Source: Parvularcula dongshanensis (GTDB lineage: Bacteria > Pseudomonadota > Alphaproteobacteria > Caulobacterales > Parvularculaceae). Taken from it: a stretch of DNA of 64,000 bases. The notes under the pieces were generated by a model. That model saw only the letters and a program-made list of their open reading frames with translations. It was not told the origin of the DNA and ran no database searches. Shown piece by piece: positions 53,274 to 64,000 of this stretch. Numbering within the stretch: the stretch's first letter is position 1; each line of letters opens with the position of its first letter. Location of the stretch: contig NZ_JACHOB010000001.1 in assembly GCF_014199615.1 (NCBI RefSeq), positions 806,001 through 870,000 on the forward strand, read 5' to 3'. Both the position numbers and the translations under genes were made by a program.

Positions 53274-54574
53274 GCGACCTCACCCCCAAGGCGATCGTCG
53301 CGGAGCTCGACCGCTTCATCATCGGCCAGCGCGACGCGAAGAAGGCGGTCGCGATCGCGCTTCGCAACCGCTGGCGCAGGCGCCAGCTCCAGGGGCCGCT
53401 GCAAGAAGAGGTCACGCCGAAGAACATCCTGATGATCGGCCCGACCGGCGTCGGCAAGACCGAGATCTCGCGCCGCTTGGCGAAGCTCGCCGACGCGCCG
53501 TTCCTCAAGGTCGAGGCGACCAAGTTCACCGAGGTCGGCTATGTCGGCCGGGACGTGGACTCGATCGTCCGGGACCTGATGGAGGTCGCGATCGGCCTCG
53601 TGCGGGACCGCCGCCGCGAGGAGGTGAGGGCCCGCGCGCGCGAGGCGGCGGAGGACCGCGTCATCGACGCCCTCGTCGGCGCGACCGCGTCCGAGGCGAC
53701 CCGCGAGAGCTTCCGGCGGCGCCTCAACGAGGGCACGCTCGACGACGCGGAGGTCGAGATCGAGGTCTCGGACACGGGCGGGATGCCGAGCTTCGACATC
53801 CCCGGCATGCCGGGCGGCTCGGCCTCGGTGATCAACCTCTCCGAGATGATGGGCAAGGCGTTCGGCGGGCGGACCAAGACCAAGAAGATGACCGTCAAGG
53901 AGGCCTACGAGCCGCTGATCAACGACGAGAGCGACAAGCTCCTCGACGACGAGCAGATCACGGCCGAGGCCATCGAGGCGGTGCAGAACGACGGCATCGT
54001 CTTCCTAGACGAGATCGACAAGGTCGCGAAGTCCGGCAACGCGTCGGGCGCCGACGTCAGCCGGGAAGGGGTCCAGCGCGACCTCCTCCCCCTGATCGAG
54101 GGCGCGGTCGTCGCGACCAAGCACGGCCAGATCAAGACCGACCACATCCTCTTCATCGCGTCCGGGGCCTTCCACACGGCGAAGCCGTCCGACCTCCTGC
54201 CCGAGCTCCAGGGGCGCCTGCCGATCCGGGTCGAGCTTCAGGCCCTGACGCGCGAGGACTTCCGCGCCATCCTGACCGACACGGAGGCGAGCCTCCTCAA
54301 GCAGTACGAGGCGCTGCTCGCGACCGAGGGGCTGACGCTCGACTTCACCGAGGACGGCATCGACGCGCTCGCCGACATGGCGGCGCAGGTGAACGCCAAC
54401 GTCGAGAACATCGGCGCGCGGAGGCTCGCGACGATCCTCGAGCGCGTGGTCGAGGAGGTCAGCTTCGAGGCAGCGGAGCGTGCGGGTGAGACGGTGACGG
54501 TCGACAAGGCCTTCGTGCTCGCTCGGCTCGAAGGCCTCGCCGGCAACGCCGACCTGTCGAAGTTCATCCTCTAG
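53270..54574 (+). CDS. hslU: ATP-dependent protease ATPase HslU
   Basis: This 434-residue AAA+ unfoldase feeds substrates to HslV. Walker A GPTGVGKT (57-64), the pore-loop-like segment in GYVGRDVDS, Walker [21 protein letters not shown] and the C-terminal LSKFIL (inserted into HslV for activation) are present. The I domain (about 110-240) is intact and includes [13 protein letters not shown] overlaps the hslV stop. No third gene follows in the same operon; arsR begins 105 bases later. Confidence 0.98.
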   Translation: MSDLTPKAIVAELDRFIIGQRDAKKAVAIALRNRWRRRQLQGPLQEEVTPKNILMIGPTGVGKTEISRRLAKLADAPFLKVEATKFTEVGYVGRDVDSIVRDLMEVAIGLVRDRRREEVRARAREAAEDRVIDALVGATASEATRESFRRRLNEGTLDDAEVEIEVSDTGGMPSFDIPGMPGGSASVINLSEMMGKAFGGRTKTKKMTVKEAYEPLINDESDKLLDDEQITAEAIEAVQNDGIVFLDEIDKVAKSGNASGADVSREGVQRDLLPLIEGAVVATKHGQIKTDHILFIASGAFHTAKPSDLLPELQGRLPIRVELQALTREDFRAILTDTEASLLKQYEALLATEGLTLDFTEDGIDALADMAAQVNANVENIGARRLATILERVVEEVSFEAAERAGETVTVDKAFVLARLEGLAGNADLSKFIL

Positions 54575-54679
54575 CTCTAGCGCCGGCTGAGCCTGCGAAC
54601 GAAGACGGGTCGGAATGACGGCCTCATGCCTTCACATCTGCAAGTTTTCGCATATGATGGGCGGGCAAGGAGCGGTTCC

Positions 54680-55024
54680 GTGTCTCAGCACAGCCTCGTC
54701 GCCAAGGAACTCGCCGAGATGTTCAAGCAGCTCGGCCATCCAGACCGCGTGCGTCTCATCGAGGAGCTGCGCGGTGGCGAGAAGGCCGTCGGCGAGTTGG
54801 CGGAGGCACTCAGCCTCCCCGCAACCCGCGTCAGCCAGCACTTGGCACAGCTGAAAGCGCACCGGTTGGTGGAGGAACGGCGCGAAGGCCGTCAGCACTT
54901 CTATCATCTGACCGATGCGAGCCTCGCGGACTGGGTCGCGAACGCGGTTCACTTCATCGAAGGCCGCGTGCCCATCGACCCTCAGCTCCTGCACGCCGCT
55001 CTTGCCGCCTGGCTCGGCGTCTAG
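54680..55024 (+). CDS. ArsR-family transcriptional regulator
   Basis: This 114-residue winged helix-turn-helix protein has an ArsR fold: LGHPDRVRLIEELRGGEKAVGELAEAL, recognition helix PATRVSQHLAQLKAHRLVEE, wing RREGRQHFYHL and a final dimerisation helix. It has no Cys at all, so the usual thiol metal or persulfide sensing is excluded; candidate ligands are His residues in RQHFYH and HFI. The GTG at 54680 has AAGGAG seven bases upstream, better than an ATG at 54626. It is first in a run with carbonic anhydrase and SulP genes, which it may control. Confidence 0.88.
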   Translation: MSQHSLVAKELAEMFKQLGHPDRVRLIEELRGGEKAVGELAEALSLPATRVSQHLAQLKAHRLVEERREGRQHFYHLTDASLADWVANAVHFIEGRVPIDPQLLHAALAAWLGV

Positions 55025-55050
55025 GACCCTACACTCAGGAGAAAACCCGT

Positions 55051-55722
55051 ATGCCCCGCATCGCCGCCGGTGTCGTGAAGTTCCAGCAAGAGGCGTTCCC
55101 GAAACGCCGCGAGCTCTACGATCAGCTCTCCACGGGCCAGGAGCCCGAGGCCCTGTTCATCACCTGCTCGGACAGCCGGATCAGCCCCAACCTGATGACC
55201 TCGACCGAGCCCGGCGAGATCTTCATCGTCCGGAACGCCGGCAACATCGTCCCCCCGCATACCCTTCACACAGGCGGCACGACCGCGACGATCGAGTACG
55301 CGGTCGCCGCCCTCAAGGTGAAGCACATCGTCGTCTGCGGCCACACGGGCTGCGGCGCGATGGCGGGCGCGATGGCGCCCGAGACGCTGGGCGGCCTGCC
55401 GCACGTCGCCGAGTGGCTCGCCTATGCCCGCGCGGCCGTGCAGACCGTGCAGGAGCTCGGGCAGGGCAAGTCGGACGAAGAGAAGATGCGCCTTCTCATC
55501 GAGCAGAACGTCCTTCTTCAGCTCACCCACCTCAAGACGCACCCTTACGTCGCCGCCGCCCTCGCGGCGGGCCGGGTGCAGCTTCACGGCTGGGTCTACG
55601 ACATCGCATCCGGCGAGGTCGTCGCCTGGGACGAGAACGACGAGCGCTTCGAGCCGGTGGCCGAGCGCTACAAGAACGAGGTGGCGGAGTACGCGGCGCA
55701 AGTGACCGCTCAAGATCATTGA
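55051..55722 (+). CDS. can: Beta-class carbonic anhydrase
   Basis: This 223-residue enzyme interconverts CO2 and bicarbonate. Zinc ligands and the catalytic dyad are visible: Cys39, Asp41 and Arg43 in TCSDSRI, and His98 and Cys101 in CGHTGCGAM. RNAGNIVPP and the following GGTTATIEYAV block are characteristic of the family. It lies between arsR (26 bases upstream) and a SulP transporter (13 bases downstream), so bicarbonate uptake and hydration are probably linked. Soluble and cytosolic; no signal peptide. Confidence 0.96.
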   Translation: MPRIAAGVVKFQQEAFPKRRELYDQLSTGQEPEALFITCSDSRISPNLMTSTEPGEIFIVRNAGNIVPPHTLHTGGTTATIEYAVAALKVKHIVVCGHTGCGAMAGAMAPETLGGLPHVAEWLAYARAAVQTVQELGQGKSDEEKMRLLIEQNVLLQLTHLKTHPYVAAALAAGRVQLHGWVYDIASGEVVAWDENDERFEPVAERYKNEVAEYAAQVTAQDH

Positions 55723-55735
55723 GGGAACGGCCAAG

Positions 55736-57451
55736 ATGACCAACAGCGCGACCGGCGCCAGCGCCGGCACTCTACCCTCGGCGCCGAAGGGCTACTTCGA
55801 CTTCCGCTTCCTCAAGGGCGACCTTTACGGCGGCATCACCGCCGGCATCGTCGCCCTGCCGCTCGCGCTCGCTTTCGGCGAGGCGTCGGGCGCCGGACCC
55901 ATTGCGGGGCTCTGGGGCGCGATCTTCACCGGCTTCTTCGCCGCCCTCTTCGGCGGCACGCAGACGCAGATCACGGGGCCGACGGGGCCGATGGTCGTCG
56001 TCTTCGCGGGCCTCGTCGGCGAGATGACCAATCAGGGCGTCCTGCCCTTCGGGGAGGTGGCGGGCGTCGTCTTCACCGCCGTCGTCCTGGCGGGGATCCT
56101 CCAGATCCTGATGGGCGCCTTCCGCCTCGGCGAGACGATACGGCTCGTCCCCTATCCCGTCATCTCCGGCTTCATGTCGGGGATCGGGGTGATCATCATC
56201 CTTCTGCAGGCAAGCCGCCTTTTGGGCTCGGAGCCTGCGGGCGGGGGCACGATCGCCGCCGTTCAGGCGATCCCAGGGGCCGTTTCGGACCCTAACTTCG
56301 CCGCCTTCGCGCTTGGTCTTCTCACCCTCGCCATGGTGTTCTTCTGGCCGAAGGCGATCGGGCGGTTCATCCCCGGCGCGCTCGCGGCCCTCATCGTCGG
56401 CACGCTGATCGGGCTTCTCCTCGACGTGCCGATCCTCGGCGCCGACCTCATCGTCGGCCTGCCCGAGTTCGTGCTGCCCTCCGTCGACCGGTCCACGGCC
56501 TTCCTGGTCGTCGAAGCCGCGATCATCCTCGCCGTCTTGGGCGCGATCGACAGCCTGCTGACGAGCCTCGTCGCCGACAACGCGACGAGGACCCGGCACG
56601 ATTCCAACCGGGAGCTGATCGGGCAGGGCATCGGCAACTCAGTCGCCGGCCTCTTCGGCGCGATCCCCGGGGCGGGCGCGACCATGCGGACGATGGTCAA
56701 CATCAAGACCGGCGGCGTCACCCGCCTGTCGGGCATGGTGCACGGCCTCCTCCTGCTGGCGGTCGTCCTCGCCCTCGCGCCGCTCGCGCGGCAGATCCCG
56801 CATGCCGTTCTCGCCGGCATCCTGATCAAGGTGGGCTGGGACATCATCGACTTCGCCTACATCAAGCGGGCGCATAGGGGTCCGCGGTGGGACCTCCTGC
56901 TGATGGCGCTCGTCCTTCTGGTGACGGTCTTCGTAGACCTCATCACGGCGGTCGGCATCGGCGTATTCCTCGCTGCCCTGGCCTTCGTGAAGGGGGTCGC
57001 CGACCAGCAGCTCCAGGAGTTCGGCGAGCACGTCGTCACGCCGCTGACCGTGGAGGAGGAAGCGATCATGAAGGCGGCCCACGGCCGCATCCAGGTCTTC
57101 GCCTTCGACGGCCCCTTGAGCTTCGGCGCCGCGGCCGACCTCGCCCACAAGGTGCGCGACCGGGCGCGGGAGCGCACCGCCCTCGTCCTCGACTTCTCCC
57201 GCGCGCCGCGCGTCGACGTCTCGGCGGCGAGGGCGGTCGAGTCGATCGTCACCGACGCGACGGACGCCCGCAAGGCGGTCTTCGCCTGCGGCGTGAACGC
57301 CACCGTCGCAGCGCAGCTCGAAGGCCTCGGCGCCGATGCCGGGCTGCAGCCCGGCTGGCGCGAAGCGACCAGGCTCGACGCGCTGAAGCTCGCGGCGGAG
57401 GTGGCGGCCCCCGATGGCGGCTCGCCCTCCCTCTCGCCGGTCCCGGCCTAG
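55736..57451 (+). CDS. SulP-family anion transporter with STAS domain
   Basis: This 571-residue membrane protein has 12 to 14 helices (about 20-420) and a C-terminal STAS domain (about 445-550). SulP signatures are GGITAGIVALPLALAFGEASGAGP, a QITGPTGPM anion site, GAIDSLLTSLVAD and RTRHDSNRELIGQGIGN. This subgroup, next to carbonic anhydrase, resembles low-affinity bicarbonate transporters such as BicA, but sulfate or another anion cannot be ruled out. Together with the carbonic anhydrase it could raise cytosolic bicarbonate. Confidence 0.92.
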   Translation: MTNSATGASAGTLPSAPKGYFDFRFLKGDLYGGITAGIVALPLALAFGEASGAGPIAGLWGAIFTGFFAALFGGTQTQITGPTGPMVVVFAGLVGEMTNQGVLPFGEVAGVVFTAVVLAGILQILMGAFRLGETIRLVPYPVISGFMSGIGVIIILLQASRLLGSEPAGGGTIAAVQAIPGAVSDPNFAAFALGLLTLAMVFFWPKAIGRFIPGALAALIVGTLIGLLLDVPILGADLIVGLPEFVLPSVDRSTAFLVVEAAIILAVLGAIDSLLTSLVADNATRTRHDSNRELIGQGIGNSVAGLFGAIPGAGATMRTMVNIKTGGVTRLSGMVHGLLLLAVVLALAPLARQIPHAVLAGILIKVGWDIIDFAYIKRAHRGPRWDLLLMALVLLVTVFVDLITAVGIGVFLAALAFVKGVADQQLQEFGEHVVTPLTVEEEAIMKAAHGRIQVFAFDGPLSFGAAADLAHKVRDRARERTALVLDFSRAPRVDVSAARAVESIVTDATDARKAVFACGVNATVAAQLEGLGADAGLQPGWREATRLDALKLAAEVAAPDGGSPSLSPVPA

Positions 57452-57458
57452 CGGTCTC

Positions 57459-57488
57459 GCCGCGGCGCCGCGTCAGCGGTGCCGCGGC
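57459..57488. terminator. Bidirectional hairpin between sulP and slc13-type genes
   Basis: GCCGCGGC, G, CCGC, loop GTCA, GCGG, T, GCCGCGGC forms a 13-bp stem with one G-U pair, located eight bases after the sulP stop and eight bases before the convergent transporter stop. It probably serves both genes. No T-tract. Confidence 0.6.
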
Positions 57489-57495
57489 TCGCCTC

Positions 57496-59277
57496 CTAGA
57501 ACCTGTAGAACGCCGCGATGGCGCCGCAGGTCGCGATGCCGACCGTGAGGTTCATCGGCACCCCGACCTTCAGGAAGTCCGAGAACCGGTAGCCGCCCGC
57601 CGAGTAGACGAGCGTGTTCGTCTGATAGCCGACCGGCGTCGCGAAGCTCGCGCTCGCGGCGAACATCACGGCGAGGACGAGGGGATGAGGCTCAATGCCG
57701 AGGGCGGCGGCGAGGCCGATCACGAGCGGCGTCATGATCACCGCGACCGCGTTGTTGGTGACGAGCTCCGTCAGGAAGGACGTCAGCGCGTAGACACCGA
57801 GAAGGAGGAAGAAGGGCGAACGGTCCGCGAGCCAGGGGGTCAGCGCGTCCACGATCAACGCGACCGAACCCGATGCCTCCAGGCCCCGTCCGATGATCAG
57901 CATGGCGAAGATGAGGACCAGGACGTCCATGTCGATCGAGCGCCACGCTTCCTGGGCGTCGACGCAGCGCAGGTAGAGGATCAAGGCGGCGCCGATCAGG
58001 GCGAGCGCCGAGATCGGCATCACGCCGAAGGCCGCCAGCGCGACGACGCCGATCATGACGATCGCCGCGAGGGCGACCCGTTCCCGGCGAAACGCGAACT
58101 GCGTCGGCGGGCCCGAGACGATCAGCGTCGGCGATTCGCGCAGGATCCTCACCGTGTTGGCGGTCGCCTGAACCCACAGCTGGTCTCCGGCCTTGAGGAT
58201 CAGGTTCGCCATGTCGGGCCCTGCGAGGTGGCGGTGCCGCGCCGCCCCGAGGATGCGCACCGGCAGGCGCGAGGCGAAGGGCGCGCTGCGCAGGGGACCG
58301 CCGACGGCGGGATCGTTGGCGGCGAGGGTCAGCGTCACCGTCTCGAGCGGCGCGGTGCTGGGCGTGCGGATGGCGAGGCCCGTTTCGAAGTCGGGCGAGG
58401 CGAGGAGGGTGAGAAGCTCGGCTTCGGTCGCACGGATGATCAGCCGGTCCTTCGCCTGCAGCACGGCGCCCGGCATCTGGTCGAGCCGCTCGCTGCCCCT
58501 GTAGGCGGCGACGAGGTTGACCCCTCGAGGCGCGAGCGCCCGCAAGCCCGCAAGCGGGCTGCCGACCACCTTCGCGCCCTCTCGCACGCGAAGCTCGCTG
58601 AGGATGGCGGAGGGCTCCTCGGCCACGGTGTCGCCGTCATGGCCACCGGGAAGAAGCCAGCGCCCCAAGACGCCGAGCGTCGCCATGCCCGCCGCCGCCG
58701 CGATCAGGCCGACGCCCGTCATCTCGAAGACGCCGAACCCTTCGAGGCCGCGTGCGCGCAGGACCCCATCGACGAGCAGGTTGGTCGACGTGCCGATCAA
58801 GGTGCAGGTGCCGCCGAGGATGACGATGTAGGAGAGCGGGATCAGGAACCGCTTGCGCGATGCCCCGAGAGAGGCCGCCAGCGCCGTCGCGATCGGGATC
58901 GTGACGATCACCACGGGGGTGTTGTTCATGAAGGCCGACGCCAGGAACGTCCCGCCGAAGAGGAGTCCGATGGCAAGACGGGGGCGTGTCTTCGACAGCG
59001 CCAGCGTGCGTGACGCGACGGCTTCGAGCGCGCCTGTACGGACCAGCGCGCCGGAGAGGATGAAGAGCGCCGCGATGGCGATCGGCGCTTCGTTCGAGAA
59101 CACGCCCATCGCCTGATCGACGGGCGTCAGGCCGAACGCCAGGAACAGCGCGGCGCCCGCGGCAGCCGTCACCGAAGGCGGCATGCGCTCGCGGACGAAG
59201 CCGATCAGGAGGAGGACGACGAGGCCGATCGCGATGACGGCACGGTGCTCGGAGAGCGCATCGAGAAGAGGGGACAA
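57496..59277 (-). CDS. SLC13/CitT-type transporter with two TrkA-C domains
   Basis: This 593-residue membrane protein has an N-terminal transporter half (about 1-205) with SAFMNNTPVVIVTIP and the SYIVILGGTCTLIGTSTNLLV motif. Two RCK_C/TrkA-C regulatory domains follow (about 215-300 and 310-390), then a second half with TELVTNNAVAVIMTPLV and SFATPVGYQTNTLVY. The two SNT-type motifs are sodium sites of the DASS family. Substrates include sulfate and dicarboxylates; here it is unknown. It is convergent with the SulP gene, 44 bases apart. Confidence 0.92.
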   Translation of the reverse strand: MSPLLDALSEHRAVIAIGLVVLLLIGFVRERMPPSVTAAAGAALFLAFGLTPVDQAMGVFSNEAPIAIAALFILSGALVRTGALEAVASRTLALSKTRPRLAIGLLFGGTFLASAFMNNTPVVIVTIPIATALAASLGASRKRFLIPLSYIVILGGTCTLIGTSTNLLVDGVLRARGLEGFGVFEMTGVGLIAAAAGMATLGVLGRWLLPGGHDGDTVAEEPSAILSELRVREGAKVVGSPLAGLRALAPRGVNLVAAYRGSERLDQMPGAVLQAKDRLIIRATEAELLTLLASPDFETGLAIRTPSTAPLETVTLTLAANDPAVGGPLRSAPFASRLPVRILGAARHRHLAGPDMANLILKAGDQLWVQATANTVRILRESPTLIVSGPPTQFAFRRERVALAAIVMIGVVALAAFGVMPISALALIGAALILYLRCVDAQEAWRSIDMDVLVLIFAMLIIGRGLEASGSVALIVDALTPWLADRSPFFLLLGVYALTSFLTELVTNNAVAVIMTPLVIGLAAALGIEPHPLVLAVMFAASASFATPVGYQTNTLVYSAGGYRFSDFLKVGVPMNLTVGIATCGAIAAFYRF

Positions 59278-59685
59278 GCAGCCTTCCGGGAAGCCGGGCG
59301 CCGGGGCGCGCGATGTAGGACGCGCCGGTTTAGACGGAACGGAAGCCGGACACCTGACAATTTGTCGGGAGCCGCCACGCTCGGGTTCATAACGTTTCTG
59401 TTAGCGGTAACAATTCGTGATGCGCAGAGGGGTCGGTGTTCTTGCCACCGGCAGCCGATTGAGCAATCACGGCTCCCCTGCCGGGGCGTTCGGCTAGCCG
59501 CGCTTCCCTCTCCCCCCTTGCGCGGCGGGCCGCCCCGGCAGGCTCGGCCTCCCCGGTCTTCCTCTCTCCCTGACCGGGGAGGCCCACCTTCCCCCGAGTA
59601 GCGATGTGCTGGCGCGCCTCGCGCGGCTGTGCTTAGTCTCGTCCCCCGATTCACTTAAGCGACAGCGCTGGAGGGCCCGAGCGCC
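59278..59685. other. 408-base spacer upstream of dnaN
   Basis: No gene is supported here. It holds one long hairpin (59546-59584), a short dyad GACAATTTGTC near 59356, and an A+T-richer stretch near 59385-59420 (CATAACG, TAGCGGTAACAATTCG) that may contain the divergent promoters. I find no clear DnaA boxes and no dnaA, so I do not call an origin. Confidence 0.5.
59546..59584. repeat. 13-bp perfect hairpin upstream of dnaN
   Basis: GGCCTCCCCGGTC at 59546-59558 pairs with GACCGGGGAGGCC at 59572-59584, with a pyrimidine-rich 13-base loop. Preceding it are further CCTCTCCCC and GGCGGGCCGCC words. It resembles the CTCTCCC/GGGAGAGG hairpin at 12040 and is probably a dispersed palindromic repeat or an attenuator-like element in the dnaN leader. 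Confidence 0.55.
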
Positions 59686-60804
59686 ATGAAGGTCACCATC
59701 GAACGCGGCACGCTCCTCAAAGCGCTCGGCCACGTGCAGTCCGTCGTGGAGCGGCGCAACACGATCCCGATCCTGTCGAACGTCCTGATGCGGGGCGATG
59801 GCGGAACGCTCTCCCTCACCGCGACCGACCTCGACATCGAGGTGGTCGAGCAGGTGCCCGCCGACGTCGAAATCGACGGCGCGGTCACGGCCTCCGCCGT
59901 CACGCTCTTCGACATCGTGCGCAAGCTGCCGGACGGCACGCAGGTGGGTCTCGAGACGGGCGGGCAGGGCGGGCGCCTGCGCCTCACCGCTGGGCGGTCC
60001 GAGTTCACGCTCGCCGTCCTTCCCGAAGCCGACTTCCCGCAGATCCAGACGGACGAGAAGGGCACGAGCTTCACCGCGCCCGCGTCCGACCTCCGCCGCC
60101 TCATCGACAAGACCCGCTTCGCGATGAGCCAGGAGGAGACGCGCTACTACCTCAACGGCATCTACCTGCACGCCAGCGACGAGGCGGGGCAGAAATCCCT
60201 CCGTGCGGTCGCGACGGACGGACACCGCCTCGCCCGGCTCGACGCGCCGCTGCCCGAGGGCGCGGACGCCATGCCCGGCGTGATCGTGCCGCGAAAGGCC
60301 GTGCTCGAGCTTCGCCGGCTCTTGGACGATGCCGAGGACGAGGTGATGGTGACGGTCTCGGCCTCCAAGATCCGCTTCTCGAGCGGGGACGTCGTCCTCA
60401 CCTCGAAGCTGATCGACGGGACGTTCCCGGACTATCAGCGCGTAATCCCGGCGGGGAACGACAAGATCATGCGCGTCGACAACGCCGACTTCGCCCGCGC
60501 GGTCGACCGCGTCTCTACCGTGTCGGCGGACAAGACCCGCTCGGTGAAGCTCTCGATCGGCGGCGACAAGCTCGAGCTTCTGGTCAACAACCCCGAGACC
60601 GGGACCGCGACCGAGGAGTTGCCTGTCGACTACCCGGCGGACGAGATGGAGATCGGCTTCAACGCCCGCTACCTCCTCGACATCTCCGGCCAGATCGACG
60701 GCGAGACCGCGACCTTCAAGCTCAACGACCCGGCGAGCCCCACGGTGGTGCAGGACGAAGAGGACGCGCGGGCGCTCTACGTGCTGATGCCGCTGCGGGT
60801 TTGA
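59686..60804 (+). CDS. dnaN: DNA polymerase III beta subunit (sliding clamp)
   Basis: This 372-residue ring-forming clamp tethers DNA polymerase III to DNA. It has three repeats of the clamp fold: residues about 1-120 (VVERRNTIPILSNVLM, TATDLDIEV), 128-245 (FAMSQEETRYYLNGIYL, ATDGHRLA) and 250-372 (PDYQRVIP, ending YVLMPLRV, where MPLRV is a universal end). GGAGG lies upstream. dnaA is not adjacent. Its stop overlaps the start of an unrelated gene by one base (TGATG). Confidence 0.98.
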   Translation: MKVTIERGTLLKALGHVQSVVERRNTIPILSNVLMRGDGGTLSLTATDLDIEVVEQVPADVEIDGAVTASAVTLFDIVRKLPDGTQVGLETGGQGGRLRLTAGRSEFTLAVLPEADFPQIQTDEKGTSFTAPASDLRRLIDKTRFAMSQEETRYYLNGIYLHASDEAGQKSLRAVATDGHRLARLDAPLPEGADAMPGVIVPRKAVLELRRLLDDAEDEVMVTVSASKIRFSSGDVVLTSKLIDGTFPDYQRVIPAGNDKIMRVDNADFARAVDRVSTVSADKTRSVKLSIGGDKLELLVNNPETGTATEELPVDYPADEMEIGFNARYLLDISGQIDGETATFKLNDPASPTVVQDEEDARALYVLMPLRV

Positions 60805-61321
60805 TGAAACTCCGGCCTGTAGGAACAATCTTTCTGCTTGTCGGCGTGTCGTTGAGCGCAGCGCTGGCGTACGCTCTTTTAAACTCGCCATCCATTCGCG
60901 ATGGAAGAGTTGTCTCCATCGTTCCCAGTCCGGATAGGACTCGTGCGATAGTATTTGCTATCGAGGGTGGTGGAGGTCCAGTCGCTAGCTACCGATACCG
61001 CACGCTTTTTGTGGAGTATATTGATTGCGACCTGACACCAGCCGGTTTGGCGAAGTCCAAACCAGTCGTGCGGGGCCTCTTTATGCCGTGCATCGAGGCA
61101 GTCTGGGCGAACGACGACGAAGTCGTGCTGAGTTATGATCGGTATAACAATTTTCAGGTTCGTACAGACCGGTTCCTGAACGAAGCCGAAGTTCAGGCTA
61201 CGACAGGACAGAAAAAATCATTTGAAGAGCATGTATGGGTCAGTGCGGTCTTGAATGAAGCGATGAGCGAACAGCGGTGCTTCGACTGGAACGGCCATCC
61301 AGAAGCAGATCCAATTAAGCT

Positions 61322-61325
<4 letters not shown>
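60804..61325 (+). CDS. Unknown membrane-anchored protein inserted between dnaN and recF
   Basis: This 173-residue protein has one N-terminal helix (about 8-28), then a periplasmic domain with strands (RDGRVVSIVPSPDRTRAIVFAIEGGGGP, a YRYRTLFVEYIDCDL segment, VWANDDEVVLSYDRY) and three Cys residues. I recognise no family; the sequence SPDRTRAIVF recalls beta-propeller-like phrases. Codon and base use are clearly richer in A and T than in dnaN or recF (for example Lys AAA, Phe TTT, Ile ATA codons), which suggests recent acquisition. Yet it is fully coupled: its ATG shares a base with the dnaN stop, and its stop overlaps the recF TTG. Confidence 0.75.

Positions 61326-64000
<2,675 letters not shown>

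Noticed and set aside
59278-59685. Replication origin in the spacer before dnaN
   Set aside because: No DnaA-box cluster (TTATCCACA-like) and no dnaA gene were seen; the hairpin here is better explained as a repeat.

Overview
The window looks like a chromosomal segment of a high-GC alphaproteobacterium. The grounds are a DUF1134/EipA-type envelope protein, a long-form two-domain dCTP deaminase, a DUF6468 (PflI-like) and MotE-like flagellar pair, CtrA-like TTAA-N7-TTAA half-site pairs, a metX-metW pair plus metZ, and three proteins with VPLPA/PEP-CTERM-like tails. A marine lineage near Parvularculales, Caulobacterales/Hyphomonadales or Rhodobacterales would fit, but the sequence does not settle which. 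Most of the window is ordinary, tightly packed housekeeping DNA. I see no prophage, transposase, CRISPR array or rRNA operon.

Layout. 1-4.6 kb: envelope lipoprotein, a metal-type TonB receptor with a small His-rich secreted protein, and a repeat-rich VPLPA-CTERM protein. 4.8-9.6 kb: alkaline phosphatase, mscL, a DUF4114 PEP-CTERM-like protein, lepA. 9.6-16 kb: S33-type hydrolase, NERD protein, a 0.7 kb hairpin-rich spacer, an FKBP, small proteins, apaG, metZ. 16.2-20 kb: a tight cluster of a UDP-galactopyranose-mutase-like flavoprotein, a GtrA protein and a GT-C-like membrane enzyme, probably for surface glycans. 20-29 kb: dcd, pdeM, gloB, methyltransferase, metXW, hisC, moaA. 29-31.3 kb: the glutathione-dependent formaldehyde pathway (fghA, frmA), interrupted by an odd tRNA with a GUA anticodon and a previously unlisted 58-codon gene. 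31.5-33.6 kb: a rump flagellar cluster in which flgC runs out of frame into a headless fliL. 34-47.6 kb: oxyR, AI-2E transporter, DUF1232 and CHRD proteins, dapE, truA-fmt-def, lptM-lysA, a TlpA-like protein, a large unknown exported protein, rppH and a YibQ-like deacetylase. 47.8-59.3 kb: acyl-CoA/ACP ligase, S41 protease lipoprotein, hslVU, an arsR-carbonic anhydrase-SulP operon and an SLC13/TrkA-C transporter. 59.7-64 kb: dnaN, an A+T-richer intruder gene, recF and gyrB (cut off by the window end).

Functional links. Methionine synthesis is represented by metX/metW and metZ, lysine/diaminopimelate by dapE and lysA, and formaldehyde detoxification by frmA plus fghA. The arsR-CA-SulP operon suggests inorganic carbon or anion handling. 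The best leads are the flgC/fliL deletion junction, the atypical tRNA with its neighbouring small gene, the A+T-richer gene coupled into dnaN-recF, and the structured intergenic regions.
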